64,000 nt of DNA from Hymenobacter siberiensis. GTDB lineage: Bacteria > Bacteroidota > Bacteroidia > Cytophagales > Hymenobacteraceae. Made by a program: the position numbers and the translations under genes. The DNA lies in the NCBI RefSeq assembly GCF_018967845.1, contig NZ_JAHLZZ010000001.1:2542001-2606000 (forward strand), given 5' to 3'. The notes beneath the pieces are model-generated. The model was not told the DNA's origin. It made no database searches and was given only the letters and a program-made list of their open reading frames with translations. Numbering within the stretch: the first letter of the stretch is position 1; every line of letters starts with the position of its first letter. Below are positions 56,242 to 64,000 of the stretch, in pieces.

Positions 56242-56962
56242 GCACCCGGTCCCATACCTCGCCGGCTACGCTCACCATCCGCACCATGCCGACTTGGCGG
56301 TCGTAGTACAGCTCCTGCATGTAGAAAGAGGGCACTGGGCTACAGGTCGAACCCCGTGAATTCCCAATAAATGCCACTACTTCATTATAGGTTCGGCCAT
56401 GCACGGTGAGCTGTTGGAAAGGGCCATTCAGCGCGGCACCGTGCGGCATGCTGAGCCCCCGGCAATAGTAGGTGCTGGCGTAGCGGTCGGAATTGCCGAC
56501 AAAGTCAGCTCACTCGCCCTGCGCATAAAATTCACTTTTATCGGGGTCGAACCCGCCCGCCGGATATCCGGTGCGCTGGGCCGCCTCGCGATAGAAACGT
56601 AATTCGCTGAACCCGGCAACGCTGTCGGTACGTGCCAGGCGGATATACATAACGTCCTGATATGCCTCCGGCTTTGCGGGGGTAATGCAGGTGCCGACAG
56701 AGTTGTTGTAAAGCGCTTTCTGAATGTCGTGGATGATAACCGATGCGCGGTACACGCGCTGGTAGCCCCGCGTGTTTTCCATCTTCCATTCGTCGCCGGA
56801 TTTGATTCTGAGCCACAGCCGGTCATTATTCGTGAAATAATAGTACGGTACATCATCCACGAACGACAGGCCCTCAATTTCGGGGTCTGTTTTCTTGCAG
56901 GCGCTGCTGCTGAGCAGGGCGGAGCTTAGCAATACCGTTCGAAGCGCGGCAAGTGTTTTCAT
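56237..56962 (-). pseudogene. Lipoprotein gene with in-frame TGA
   Basis: From ATG 56962 the frame reads MKTLAALRTVLLSSALLSSS then AC (lipobox, Cys22), and continues LRIKSGDEWKMENTRGYQRV to a TGA at 56510-56512. The same frame then goes on as ADFVGNSDRYASTYYCRGLS through TVHGRTYNEVVAFIGNSRGS and ends MVRMVSVAGEVWDRVP at 56237. The whole is 241 codons plus stop. A single TGG-to-TGA change explains the break. It looks like a small surface or periplasmic lipoprotein; no family recognised. If the stop is real, the truncated 150-residue product may still be lipidated. Confidence 0.75.
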
Positions 56963-57248
56963 GGCGTGTGAAAGGGAAGGTACTTACTCCTGCAAGATTC
57001 GCATCATTCGCCGACACTAACAAACCGAAAGTCGAGCGGATAAGACCTTGTTAATATGATGATATTGATAAAATGCATTGACTTGCAGCTGCTTGTGGTG
57101 CGATTTTCAGACTTTTCAAATAGTGCTCTGTGGCAAACCCGGCAACCCATGAAACTTCTCGGGGCCGGTGCGGTACCTTTACCACCACCCGCATTGTCAA
57201 ACTATTCCATCACTCAATCAGTTGGCAGCTGAACTCCCCAGCTTATCC

Positions 57249-57971
57249 ATGGACACCAACCAGTACCCGGGCCTTGTACCTTCCTACGAACACGAGCGCC
57301 TGGCGGCCCTGCAGCCCTACCAGGTGCTGGGCACGCCCGGGCAGGAGGTGTTCAATGATTTTGTGAGCATTGTGGCCAAGCTCTTCGACATGCCCATTGC
57401 CCTCGTGAGCCTGGTGCGGGCCGACGACGTGGTATTCATCGGCAACGAGGGCCTGCCCGAAGCCTTGGTGGTGGGCCGCGAAGACAGCATGTGCTCGGTG
57501 GCCATTCTCAGCGACGAACTCACCGAATTTCGCGACGTGGTCGCCCAGCCCTGTGACCTCGTCAATCCCTTCGTGGCGCAGGAAATGAACATGGGTTTCT
57601 ACGCCGGGCAGGCCCTGCGCTCGCCCGAAGGCCTGTCATTGGGCAGCCTCTGCATCATCGACCACCGCCCCCGCCAGCTCACTCCCTTGGAGGGCGACCT
57701 GCTGAAGGACCTGGCCCGGGTAGCCCAGGAGCTGCTGCGCCTGCAAGCCGCCCAGGCCACCGGCTTCACCGTGCCAGAGGGCCTGCGCTCCCGCGTCGAT
57801 GCCACCGTGCAGCAGTCGCTCACCCGCCTCGGCACCCTGGCCGCGCTGCGCCAGCTGGACCCCGCCCCCGAATCGGAGGACACCCGGCGTTACCACGAGT
57901 CGCGCCTCGACGAGGCCCGCTACATGGCCCAGATGATGCACCGCGAGCTGCTGGCCGTGCTGGATAAGTAG
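57249..57971 (+). CDS. GAF-domain protein
   Basis: 240 aa from ATG 57249 (MDTNQYPGLVPSYEHERLAA); an upstream in-frame ATG at 57168 is less likely. One GAF domain (about residues 25-175) with LVSLVRADDVVFIGNEGLPE, CSVAILSDE, FYAGQALRSPEGLSLGSLCI and IDHRPRQLTPLEGDLLKDLA, the usual pattern of stand-alone or kinase-linked GAF proteins. No output domain follows, only a helical tail. It could be a small-molecule or light/redox sensor acting through a partner. The region before it (56963-57248) has no gene. Confidence 0.82.
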   Translation: MDTNQYPGLVPSYEHERLAALQPYQVLGTPGQEVFNDFVSIVAKLFDMPIALVSLVRADDVVFIGNEGLPEALVVGREDSMCSVAILSDELTEFRDVVAQPCDLVNPFVAQEMNMGFYAGQALRSPEGLSLGSLCIIDHRPRQLTPLEGDLLKDLARVAQELLRLQAAQATGFTVPEGLRSRVDATVQQSLTRLGTLAALRQLDPAPESEDTRRYHESRLDEARYMAQMMHRELLAVLDK

Positions 57972-58008
57972 GGCCGGCCGCACCATCGGGCTACTCGGTC
58001 TGGCCGTT

Positions 58009-58190
58009 CTGGCGCGAGTTTAGCGCAGCGTAACTCGTGCCAGCCATACGGGGGAGGCTGCGCCTCCTATGAAACGGCCAGCTAGCACGGCTCAGTGCCG
58101 GCTGGCTGCTGGCGCGGCAGGGGAGGCCCAGCCTCCCCATCATAATCGGCACGAGTTACGCTTCACTGCGTTGCGTTAAACTCGCGCCAG
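58009..58190. repeat. Class B palindrome, second copy
   Basis: Left arm 58009-58041 and right arm 58148-58190 share the class B core seen at 5332, with an extra stretch (ACTGCGTTGCGT) in the right arm. The interior differs from the first copy. It takes up most of the gap between the GAF gene and topB. Confidence 0.88.
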
Positions 58191-58250
58191 GGGCACCAGG
58201 GGCCAGCCGGCATCAGCCGCAAGCTGCCCGAATTCGACCTTTTTCGCGGT

Positions 58251-58258
58251 TACCTTTG
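58251..58258 (+). promoter_or_regulatory. Bacteroidota -7 promoter element (TACCTTTG)
   Basis: Exact TAnnTTTG match 56 bp before the topB start. Confidence 0.45.
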
Positions 58259-58313
58259 TTAATTCCCCGCGCCGAAATCAATCAGCGCCCTCCGATTAAT
58301 TAACCGAGAATCC

Positions 58314-60896
58314 GTGATAGTTTGCATTGCCGAAAAGCCCAGCGTCGCCCGTGAGATTGCCAACGTGCTGGGCGCCACCCGCCGCATGGACGGCTATATG
58401 GAAGGCAACGGCTACCAAGTAACCTGGACTTTCGGCCACTTCTGCCAACTGAAGGAGCCCGACGACTACCAGCCCGAGTGGAAGCGCTGGAGCCTGCACA
58501 ACCTGCCCATGATTCCCGACTCGTTCGGCATCAAGCTCATGCGCCGCGACGAGGGCGTGGTGAAGCAGTTCAATACCATCAAAAAGCTGGTGAGCGAGGC
58601 CACCGAAGTCATCAACTGCGGCGACGCCGGGCAGGAGGGCGAAGTGATTCAGCGCTGGGTGCTGATGGAGGCCAAGTGCCGCAAGCCCGTGAAGCGACTC
58701 TGGATTTCCTCGCTCACCGAGGAGGCCATCCGCCAGGGCTTCGCCAACCTGCGCGAGGCCAAGGAGTTCGACAGCCTCTACCAGGCTGGCAAGAGCCGCG
58801 CCGTGGGCGACTGGCTCTTGGGCCTGAACGCCACCCGCCTCTTTACCCTCAAATACACCACCTACCAGGACAAGCAGCTGCTGAGCATCGGCCGCGTACA
58901 AACCCCCACGCTGGCCCTGCTGGTCGAGCGCTGGCACGAAATCCAGAACTTCCGCTCCGAGCCGTATTGGGTGCTGAAGACCGAATACCGGGGCACTCTC
59001 TTCAGCCACATGGCCGCGCCCGACAAGGCCAAAGACGCCGACGCCGCGCCCGACACGAAGTCGCGGCTGCGCGCTATGGGTTACTTCGTGACCGAGGAAG
59101 AAGCCCGCGAAGCCCTTGAAGCCGTGCGCCCCACCCCGCTGCGCGTGACCGATGTGGAGATTAAGAAAGGCCGCGAATCCCCGCCGCGCCTCTTCGATTT
59201 GACCTCGCTGCAGGTGCAGTGCAACAACCAGTTGGGCCTCTCGGCCGAGGACACGCTGAAAATCGTGCAGGCCCTGTACGAGAAGAAGGCGGTGAGCTAC
59301 CCGCGTGTGGACACCACCTTCCTGCCCGACGACCAGTACGCGAAAATCCCCGGTATTATGCGTGGCATCCGGGGCTACGAGGCGCTGACGGCGCCGCTGC
59401 TGGCCGCCAAGATTCCCAAAACGCCCAAGGTTTTCAACAACAATAAAGTCACCGACCACCACGCCATTATTCCAACGGGTGCGGCCGGCCCCGGCGGTGG
59501 CATGGAAACCAGCGTGTACGACATCATCACGCGTCGCTTCATCGCCGCCTTTTACCCCGATTGCGAGGTGAGTAACACCACCGTGCTGGCCGAAGCCGCC
59601 GAGCGCCCCTTCCGCGTGCGCGGCCGCCAGATTCTGAACCCCGGCTGGCGCGTCGTCTACGGCGACCCCATCCAGCAGGCCGCCCCCAAAGCCCCCCCCG
59701 CGCCGGGAGCCGCCGGGGCCGCAGCCGAAGCAGATGACGACGCGGTTTCGACTGTGCTGCCCAGCTTCGTGCAGGGCGAAAGCGGCCCGCACGACCCACG
59801 CCTGGAGAGCAAGATGACCCAGCCACCCAAGGACTACACCGAGGCCACGCTGCTGCGTGGTATGGAAACGGCCGGTCGCAACATCGACGACGAGGAGCTG
59901 CGCCAGGCCATGAAGGAAAACGGCATCGGCCGCCCCAGCACCCGCGCCGCCATCATCGAAACGCTGTTTAAGCGCAACTACATTAAGCGCGAAAAGAAAC
60001 GCATTATCCCCACACCCACGGGGGTTGAACTGATTGGCCTGATTCGCAACCCCACATTGAAATCAGCGGAGCTCACCGGCCAGTGGGAGCACAAGCTGCG
60101 CCAGATTGAGCGGGGCGAATTATCATCGGAAGGCTTTCTGGGCGAGCTTTCTGGGCTGGTGAAGGAGATGGTGCAGGAAGTGAAGCAGGACAACCGTGGC
60201 CGTATGGTGACCTCCGGCAGCGCGGAAATAGCGTTAAAAGGTAAGGGTGAAGATTTAAGCGTTGCAGATGGCAAGAGCAGAACCAAAACTACCAACTCTT
60301 CACTCTCAACTCTTAACTCACCACCTCCCCCCGGAAATGGCCTGGGCTACTGCCCGGCCTGCAAAACCGGCCACGTCGTGCGCGGCAAAACCGCCTTTGG
60401 CTGCGTGCGTTTCCGTGAGGGCTGCACCTTCCGCCTGCCGGCCGAAGTGCATTGCAAGAAGCTCAGCGACCCGCAGGTGAAGGCCCTGCTCGCCAAAGGC
60501 CGCACGCCCGTGATGAAAGGCTTTGTCGGGGCCGAAGGCCAGAAGTTCGACGCCGCCATTGGCCTTGATACTGCTTTCCAGCTCATCCTGCTGCAGGTGG
60601 CCGACAGCAAGCCCGGCGCGGCCCCCGATTCGGGCCTCATTCCGTGCCCAGTGTGCAAGCTCGGCACCATGCTCAAGGGCAAGGCGGCTTACGGCTGCTC
60701 GCGCTTCCGCGAAGACTGTCAGTTTCGGGTGGGCTTCGAGTGGGGCGGTAAGCAGCTCACCGAAACCCAGCTCAAGCAGCTACTACGCAAGGGCGAAACG
60801 GGGGTAATCAAAGGCTTCCTCTCGGCGAAAACCGGTAATAAGTATGATGCCGCGCTAAAGGTGGAGGAAGGGCGCGTGGTACCGGTGTTTGCCTAA
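58314..60896 (+). CDS. topB: DNA topoisomerase III with zinc-ribbon tail
   Basis: 860 aa starting with GTG at 58314 (MIVCIAEKPSVAREIANVLG). Toprim domain with NCGDAGQEGEVIQRWV; the catalytic tyrosine is Y329 in AVSYPRVDTTFLP, close to its place in E. coli TopB. It relaxes and decatenates DNA by cutting one strand. After the core there is a low-complexity linker (about residues 640-690) encoded by an intergenic-type inverted repeat, then two zinc-ribbon-like repeats: CPACKTGHVVRGKTAFGCVR and CPVCKLGTMLKGKAAYGCSR, each with further Cys downstream. Similar tails occur on plasmid-type and Bacteroidota topoisomerase III. No mobile-element genes are next to it. Confidence 0.93.
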   Translation: MIVCIAEKPSVAREIANVLGATRRMDGYMEGNGYQVTWTFGHFCQLKEPDDYQPEWKRWSLHNLPMIPDSFGIKLMRRDEGVVKQFNTIKKLVSEATEVINCGDAGQEGEVIQRWVLMEAKCRKPVKRLWISSLTEEAIRQGFANLREAKEFDSLYQAGKSRAVGDWLLGLNATRLFTLKYTTYQDKQLLSIGRVQTPTLALLVERWHEIQNFRSEPYWVLKTEYRGTLFSHMAAPDKAKDADAAPDTKSRLRAMGYFVTEEEAREALEAVRPTPLRVTDVEIKKGRESPPRLFDLTSLQVQCNNQLGLSAEDTLKIVQALYEKKAVSYPRVDTTFLPDDQYAKIPGIMRGIRGYEALTAPLLAAKIPKTPKVFNNNKVTDHHAIIPTGAAGPGGGMETSVYDIITRRFIAAFYPDCEVSNTTVLAEAAERPFRVRGRQILNPGWRVVYGDPIQQAAPKAPPAPGAAGAAAEADDDAVSTVLPSFVQGESGPHDPRLESKMTQPPKDYTEATLLRGMETAGRNIDDEELRQAMKENGIGRPSTRAAIIETLFKRNYIKREKKRIIPTPTGVELIGLIRNPTLKSAELTGQWEHKLRQIERGELSSEGFLGELSGLVKEMVQEVKQDNRGRMVTSGSAEIALKGKGEDLSVADGKSRTKTTNSSLSTLNSPPPPGNGLGYCPACKTGHVVRGKTAFGCVRFREGCTFRLPAEVHCKKLSDPQVKALLAKGRTPVMKGFVGAEGQKFDAAIGLDTAFQLILLQVADSKPGAAPDSGLIPCPVCKLGTMLKGKAAYGCSRFREDCQFRVGFEWGGKQLTETQLKQLLRKGETGVIKGFLSAKTGNKYDAALKVEEGRVVPVFA
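60233..60317. repeat. Inverted repeat inside topB
   Basis: GTTAAAAGGTAAGGGTGAAG at 60233 and TCTTCACTCTCAACTCTTAA at 60297 are partial complements. The arms resemble the intergenic palindrome at 54648. They are translated in frame as the linker between the catalytic core and the zinc-ribbon tail. Confidence 0.65.
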
Positions 60897-60912
60897 AATA
60901 TCGTTGCGCCTT

Positions 60913-60958
60913 CAGCACGGTGTAGAGACGCGAAGTGTCGCGTCTCTACACCGTGCTG
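60913..60958. terminator. Perfect 21-bp hairpin between convergent genes
   Basis: Stem 60913-60933 and 60938-60958 pairs 21 of 21 with a 4-nt loop (AGTG); core GTAGAGACGCGA. It probably ends transcription of topB (+) and the barrel-like gene (-), though no T tract follows. The sequence looks like a dispersed repeat. Confidence 0.7.
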
Positions 60959-60980
60959 CCTACACTTGACAAACAACTGC

Positions 60981-61892
60981 TTAGCGCCCTGTGCTACTTT
61001 TGGTTTTGGTGGGGAGCTTGTAGCCCACTTGCAGGGCCGTGCGCTGGTACAGCTCTGAACCGTAGGTGATGAACGCGCTGGCCTGCCAGGGCCGCCCGGT
61101 AGGGGCCAGCACTACGCGGGAGTAGGCAAAGGAGCTCACCGGGCTTTGGTATTCGAGCGAGGCCGTGCTGCTCACGCCCACCACCAGCGCCAGCGGACTG
61201 CGCGGCCCGAACCCCGTGCCCACGCCTCCATACGATACCGGGTTAGCCATGCCTAGCAGGCCGTTGGAGCCGTAGCCGACTTCGTACTGAAACCAGTGGT
61301 TCCAGTTCATCTCCAGCTGGAAGGTAGCCACAGCGTGCACCATATCAACGGTGATGTTGGTGCTCAGCAGGTCGAAGGAGCCTTCCTGCGCATAGTAGCT
61401 CACGCGCCCCGCCAGAACCCCCACGCCCACCCGCGTCTGCCAGCGGTTGCGCTGTACATCGATGCTGAAGTGGGGGTGCGCGGCCAGCAGGTTCAGCGTA
61501 GCCCGGCGGCCATCGCCGATGCGCAGGCGGTCGGCCGCGCCCAGTACGTCGAGGCCCACGCGCAGGGTGGTAGTAGTGGGCCGGCCGGGCCGATGCTGAC
61601 CTATCACGTAGTCGGCCCCGAGCATTAGCCCATCGAAGCGATGTTCGACGGCCGAGCCCGTGCGTGCGTTGCCGCCACCGTTAAAAATGCTTAGGCTGGA
61701 ATGAAAATCATCGGTGCTGTGCGAGTACCGGCCGCCGGTGTAGCCCCCGCGCAGCTCCACGCCATGGGTGATTTCAAGCGGGGCCGGCTCGGACCCGACG
61801 GCCTGGGCTTGAGCCGGAACGGTAGCCAGTAAGGCCGGCAGCAAAGCGGCAACAGTGGTAAGGTAGCGGAAACCGAGCGGAACGCGGAACAT
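60981..61892 (-). CDS. Probable outer-membrane barrel protein
   Basis: 303 aa from ATG 61892 (MFRVPLGFRYLTTVAALLPA); a start at 61931 would add 13 residues before the signal. A signal peptide ends about AQAQA. The mature part alternates polar and hydrophobic residues with many Gly, Tyr and Trp (THGVELRGGYTGGRYSHSTD, FQLEMNWNHWFQYEVGYGSN), as in a small outer-membrane barrel. No family is recognised and no partner is adjacent. Confidence 0.6.
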   Translation of the reverse strand: MFRVPLGFRYLTTVAALLPALLATVPAQAQAVGSEPAPLEITHGVELRGGYTGGRYSHSTDDFHSSLSIFNGGGNARTGSAVEHRFDGLMLGADYVIGQHRPGRPTTTTLRVGLDVLGAADRLRIGDGRRATLNLLAAHPHFSIDVQRNRWQTRVGVGVLAGRVSYYAQEGSFDLLSTNITVDMVHAVATFQLEMNWNHWFQYEVGYGSNGLLGMANPVSYGGVGTGFGPRSPLALVVGVSSTASLEYQSPVSSFAYSRVVLAPTGRPWQASAFITYGSELYQRTALQVGYKLPTKTKSSTGR

Positions 61893-62029
61893 GGCGTGCA
61901 GAATGAGAGGGAGGGGGAAGTGATGCTCCAAAGGAACGGCCCGCTACGCCTTTCGCGCCAACCAAAATGTTGATTGATTAGACGTTTATTTGCTGAGAAT
62001 AATACAATAATATATTGATTTATAAGGAT

Positions 62030-63520
62030 TTAATCCGGTGTATTCTGGCTTTTCAAATCGGACTGAAACTCCACCAGGTTCTTCACCATGCCCTTGAAAA
62101 TGATGCCGTGGAACGGCAGCACCGCGTACCAGTACAACCGCCCGGCCAGCCCGCGCGGGCGGTAGGCGGCCAGCTGCTCTACGGCGTGGCTGCCATCGGG
62201 CTGGTCCAGGATGCGGAACTGCAGCCAGGCCTCGCCGGGTAGCTTCATTTCGGCGTACAGCAGGAGGCGCTTGCCAACCTTGTCGGCCACCAGTACGCGC
62301 CAGAAGTCGAGCGGGTCGCCGGCGCGCAGGCGGTTGGGCGAGCGGCGGCCCCGGCGCAGGCCCACGCCGCCCACGGCCTTGTCCATCAGCCCGCGAATGC
62401 GCCAGAGCCAGTCGGTTTTGTACCAGCCCCGGTCGCCGCCGATGCGCCAGATATTGTCCAGCACCTCGGCCACCGGCCGCCGGAAGGGCATGAGCTGGCG
62501 GTCGAAGAACATGCCGTTTTTAGGGATTTGAATGGCATCCATGTAGTTCTGGCGCATGGTGCCGCTGCTCAGCGCGTCGCTCCAGCTGCTCACCACCTCG
62601 TTCTGCTCGATGCGGGTGAAGGCCAGGGCCAGAGCCGCCCGGTAGCTCATGGGCTGGTGCGGAATCACGGCGCTGATACTTTTGCCGGGGTCGCACACGG
62701 TATCGTTTTTCAGGCTTTCGACCAGGCTTTGGGCCAATGAAAACGTGGTGCTCGTGACCAGGTACAGCCACCACGACGACAGCCGAGGCGTGAGCACGGG
62801 TACCGTCACAATCCAGCGCTTGTAGCCGCGCTCGGCGGCCAGGCCCAGCAGCATCTGGCGGTAGGTGAGCACATCGGGCCCGCCCACGTCGAAGGCCCGG
62901 CCGAAGCAGGCGGGGTTGTCCAATACCTCGGTTAGGTAGAACATAATATCGCGAATGCCAATGGGTTGGCAGCGCGAGTTCAGCCAGCGCGGCGTCACCA
63001 TCACCGGCAGCTTCTCCACTAAATCCCGGATAATCTCGAACGAGGCCGAGCCCGAGCCGATGATGATACTGGCGCGCAGCACCGTGAGCTTGGCGTGGGT
63101 GGCTTTGGTGAGCACGTTTTCTACGGCGCGGCGCGAACGCAGGTGCACGCTCAGGTCGTGGTCGTTGGCAATGCCGGAAAGATAGATGACCTGCCGGGCG
63201 GTAGTCGTGTTGAGGTAGTCGGTAAAATGCTGCGCCGACTGCTGTTCCTGCTGAAAAAAATCCTCGTTGCCGCCGCTCATGGAATGCACCAGGTAGTACG
63301 CCGCGTCGATGTCGGTGGGCATGGCAGCCAGGGATTTGGGCCGTAGCAAGTCGCCTTTGGCCACCGTTACCCGGGCGTGCAGGGCTTCGGGCAGCGTATC
63401 GGGCAGGGAAAAGCGGCGCGGGTCGCGCACGAGGCACACCACCTCGTGGCCCGCCGCGGCCAGCAATGGCAGCAGGCGCTGGCCGATATAGCCCGTGGCG
63501 CCGGTGAGGAGGATTTTCAT
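62030..63520 (-). CDS. SDR-type NAD(P)-binding protein with DUF2867 domain
   Basis: 496 aa. The first about 300 residues form an extended-SDR Rossmann fold (MKILLTGATGYIGQRLLPLL, YYLVHSMSGG, TVLRASIIIGSGSASFEIIR). The C-terminal part (from about 320: WRIGGDRGWYKTDWLWRIRG and LDFWRVLVADKVGKRLLLYA) matches DUF2867. This two-part architecture is common in bacteria as a conserved oxidoreductase of unknown substrate. It is monocistronic on the minus strand and divergent from the DUF2911 gene. Confidence 0.88.
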   Translation of the reverse strand: MKILLTGATGYIGQRLLPLLAAAGHEVVCLVRDPRRFSLPDTLPEALHARVTVAKGDLLRPKSLAAMPTDIDAAYYLVHSMSGGNEDFFQQEQQSAQHFTDYLNTTTARQVIYLSGIANDHDLSVHLRSRRAVENVLTKATHAKLTVLRASIIIGSGSASFEIIRDLVEKLPVMVTPRWLNSRCQPIGIRDIMFYLTEVLDNPACFGRAFDVGGPDVLTYRQMLLGLAAERGYKRWIVTVPVLTPRLSSWWLYLVTSTTFSLAQSLVESLKNDTVCDPGKSISAVIPHQPMSYRAALALAFTRIEQNEVVSSWSDALSSGTMRQNYMDAIQIPKNGMFFDRQLMPFRRPVAEVLDNIWRIGGDRGWYKTDWLWRIRGLMDKAVGGVGLRRGRRSPNRLRAGDPLDFWRVLVADKVGKRLLLYAEMKLPGEAWLQFRILDQPDGSHAVEQLAAYRPRGLAGRLYWYAVLPFHGIIFKGMVKNLVEFQSDLKSQNTPD

Positions 63521-63660
63521 GCCGCGAATAGGTTAGGGGCCAAAAACGCTTCGTGCGATGCCCGGTAGTTGAACGGCCGCGCCGCCGGGTTGTTCGCCGC
63601 TCCGCCCAAAAGCCCTGCGCGCCAGCTGCAACACTGGCCGTTCGTCCGCATCTTTGATGC

Positions 63661-64000
63661 TATGAAATACGCACCACAACTTCTCGCCGCCGGCTTGCTG
63701 CTGGCCGCCACCGCCCAGGCGCAAACCAGGCTCACCATTCCGCCCCTGAGCCCGACCACGCGCATCCACCAGAATTTCTCCACGTCCTACATCGACCTGA
63801 CGTATTCGCGGCCCTCACTGCGCGGCCGCACGGCGTTTGGCGGCGTGGTGCCCAACGGCACGGTGTGGCGCCTGGGAGCCAACACCATCACCAAAGTGCG
63901 CTTTGGCGAGGAAGTGAAAATAGGGGGCCAGACGGTGCCCGCCGGGGCCTACGCCCTGCTGGCCATTCCCGACGCGAAGGAGTGGACCTTCGTGCTGAAC
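63661..64000 (+). CDS. DUF2911-domain secreted protein, 3' end outside window
   Basis: Starts at ATG 63661 with a signal peptide (MKYAPQLLAAGLLLAATAQA). The visible 113 codons include TSYIDLTYSRPSLRGRTAFG, GTVWRLGANTITKVRFGEEV and AGAYALLAIPDAKEWTFVLN, which match the DUF2911 family of secreted Bacteroidota proteins. Function is unknown. The frame is open at the window's end. Confidence 0.85.

Noticed and set aside
56017..56370. Repeat protein encoded by the 42-bp array
   Set aside because: Several frames on both strands are open because the unit is a multiple of three; there is no ribosome site, and the frame runs on into the antisense of the lipoprotein gene.

Overview
The window looks like chromosome from a GC-rich member of the Bacteroidota, most like Hymenobacter. 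The grounds are TonB-dependent receptors with carboxypeptidase-like N-termini, lipoproteins with Bacteroidota-type lipoboxes, TAnnTTTG promoter elements, convergent genes sharing strong hairpin terminators, and many long palindromic intergenic repeats. This is inference from gene content; there is no rRNA or tRNA to anchor it.

Layout. 1-1.8 kb: 3' part of a WG-repeat membrane protein. 2.0-11.1 kb: an operon-like run for reductive pyrimidine catabolism (mmsA, class III aminotransferase, dihydropyrimidinase, beta-ureidopropionase, preT, preA) able to take uracil/thymine to beta-alanine/beta-aminoisobutyrate and then to acetyl-/propionyl-CoA. Every gap in this run holds a long palindromic repeat, and one gap also holds a broken GIY-YIG nuclease gene. 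11.2-22 kb: a decayed zone with a broken purU, an outer-membrane protein gene split by an IS4-type element, a TonB receptor with an internal stop, xdhC, and two copies of a 980-bp IS that together destroy a small secreted-protein gene. 21.8-27.8 kb: an RND tripartite efflux operon on the minus strand. 28.3-31.8 kb: a toxin-antitoxin pair split by an IS5-type element, an XRE regulator, and a DKNYY lipoprotein gene split by the third copy of the 980-bp IS. 31.8-38.6 kb: katG and a three-subunit molybdenum hydroxylase (paoABC-like), which probably uses the distant XdhC for cofactor maturation. 39-45 kb: a two-component system, then a SulP anion transporter with two tandem beta-carbonic anhydrase homologues, the first lacking key active-site residues. 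45-50 kb: an M1 aminopeptidase and a TonB receptor. 50.4-53 kb: a SAM-I (S-box) riboswitch ahead of an ATP-grasp ligase and an SfnG/SsuD-like flavin monooxygenase, a probable sulfur-responsive operon. 53-64 kb: an APC permease, small unknowns, a phased 42-bp palindrome array, a broken lipoprotein gene, a GAF protein, topoisomerase III, a barrel-like protein, an SDR/DUF2867 protein and the start of a DUF2911 gene.

Two themes run through the window. First, palindromic repeats of several unrelated sequence classes fill most operon gaps and even extend into two coding sequences (the APC tail and the topB linker). Second, decay is heavy: seven or eight host genes are broken by IS insertion, nonsense codons or frameshifts, and the IS-split genes can be rebuilt exactly by removing element plus one target duplication. 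I saw no tRNA, rRNA, CRISPR array, prophage or replication origin.
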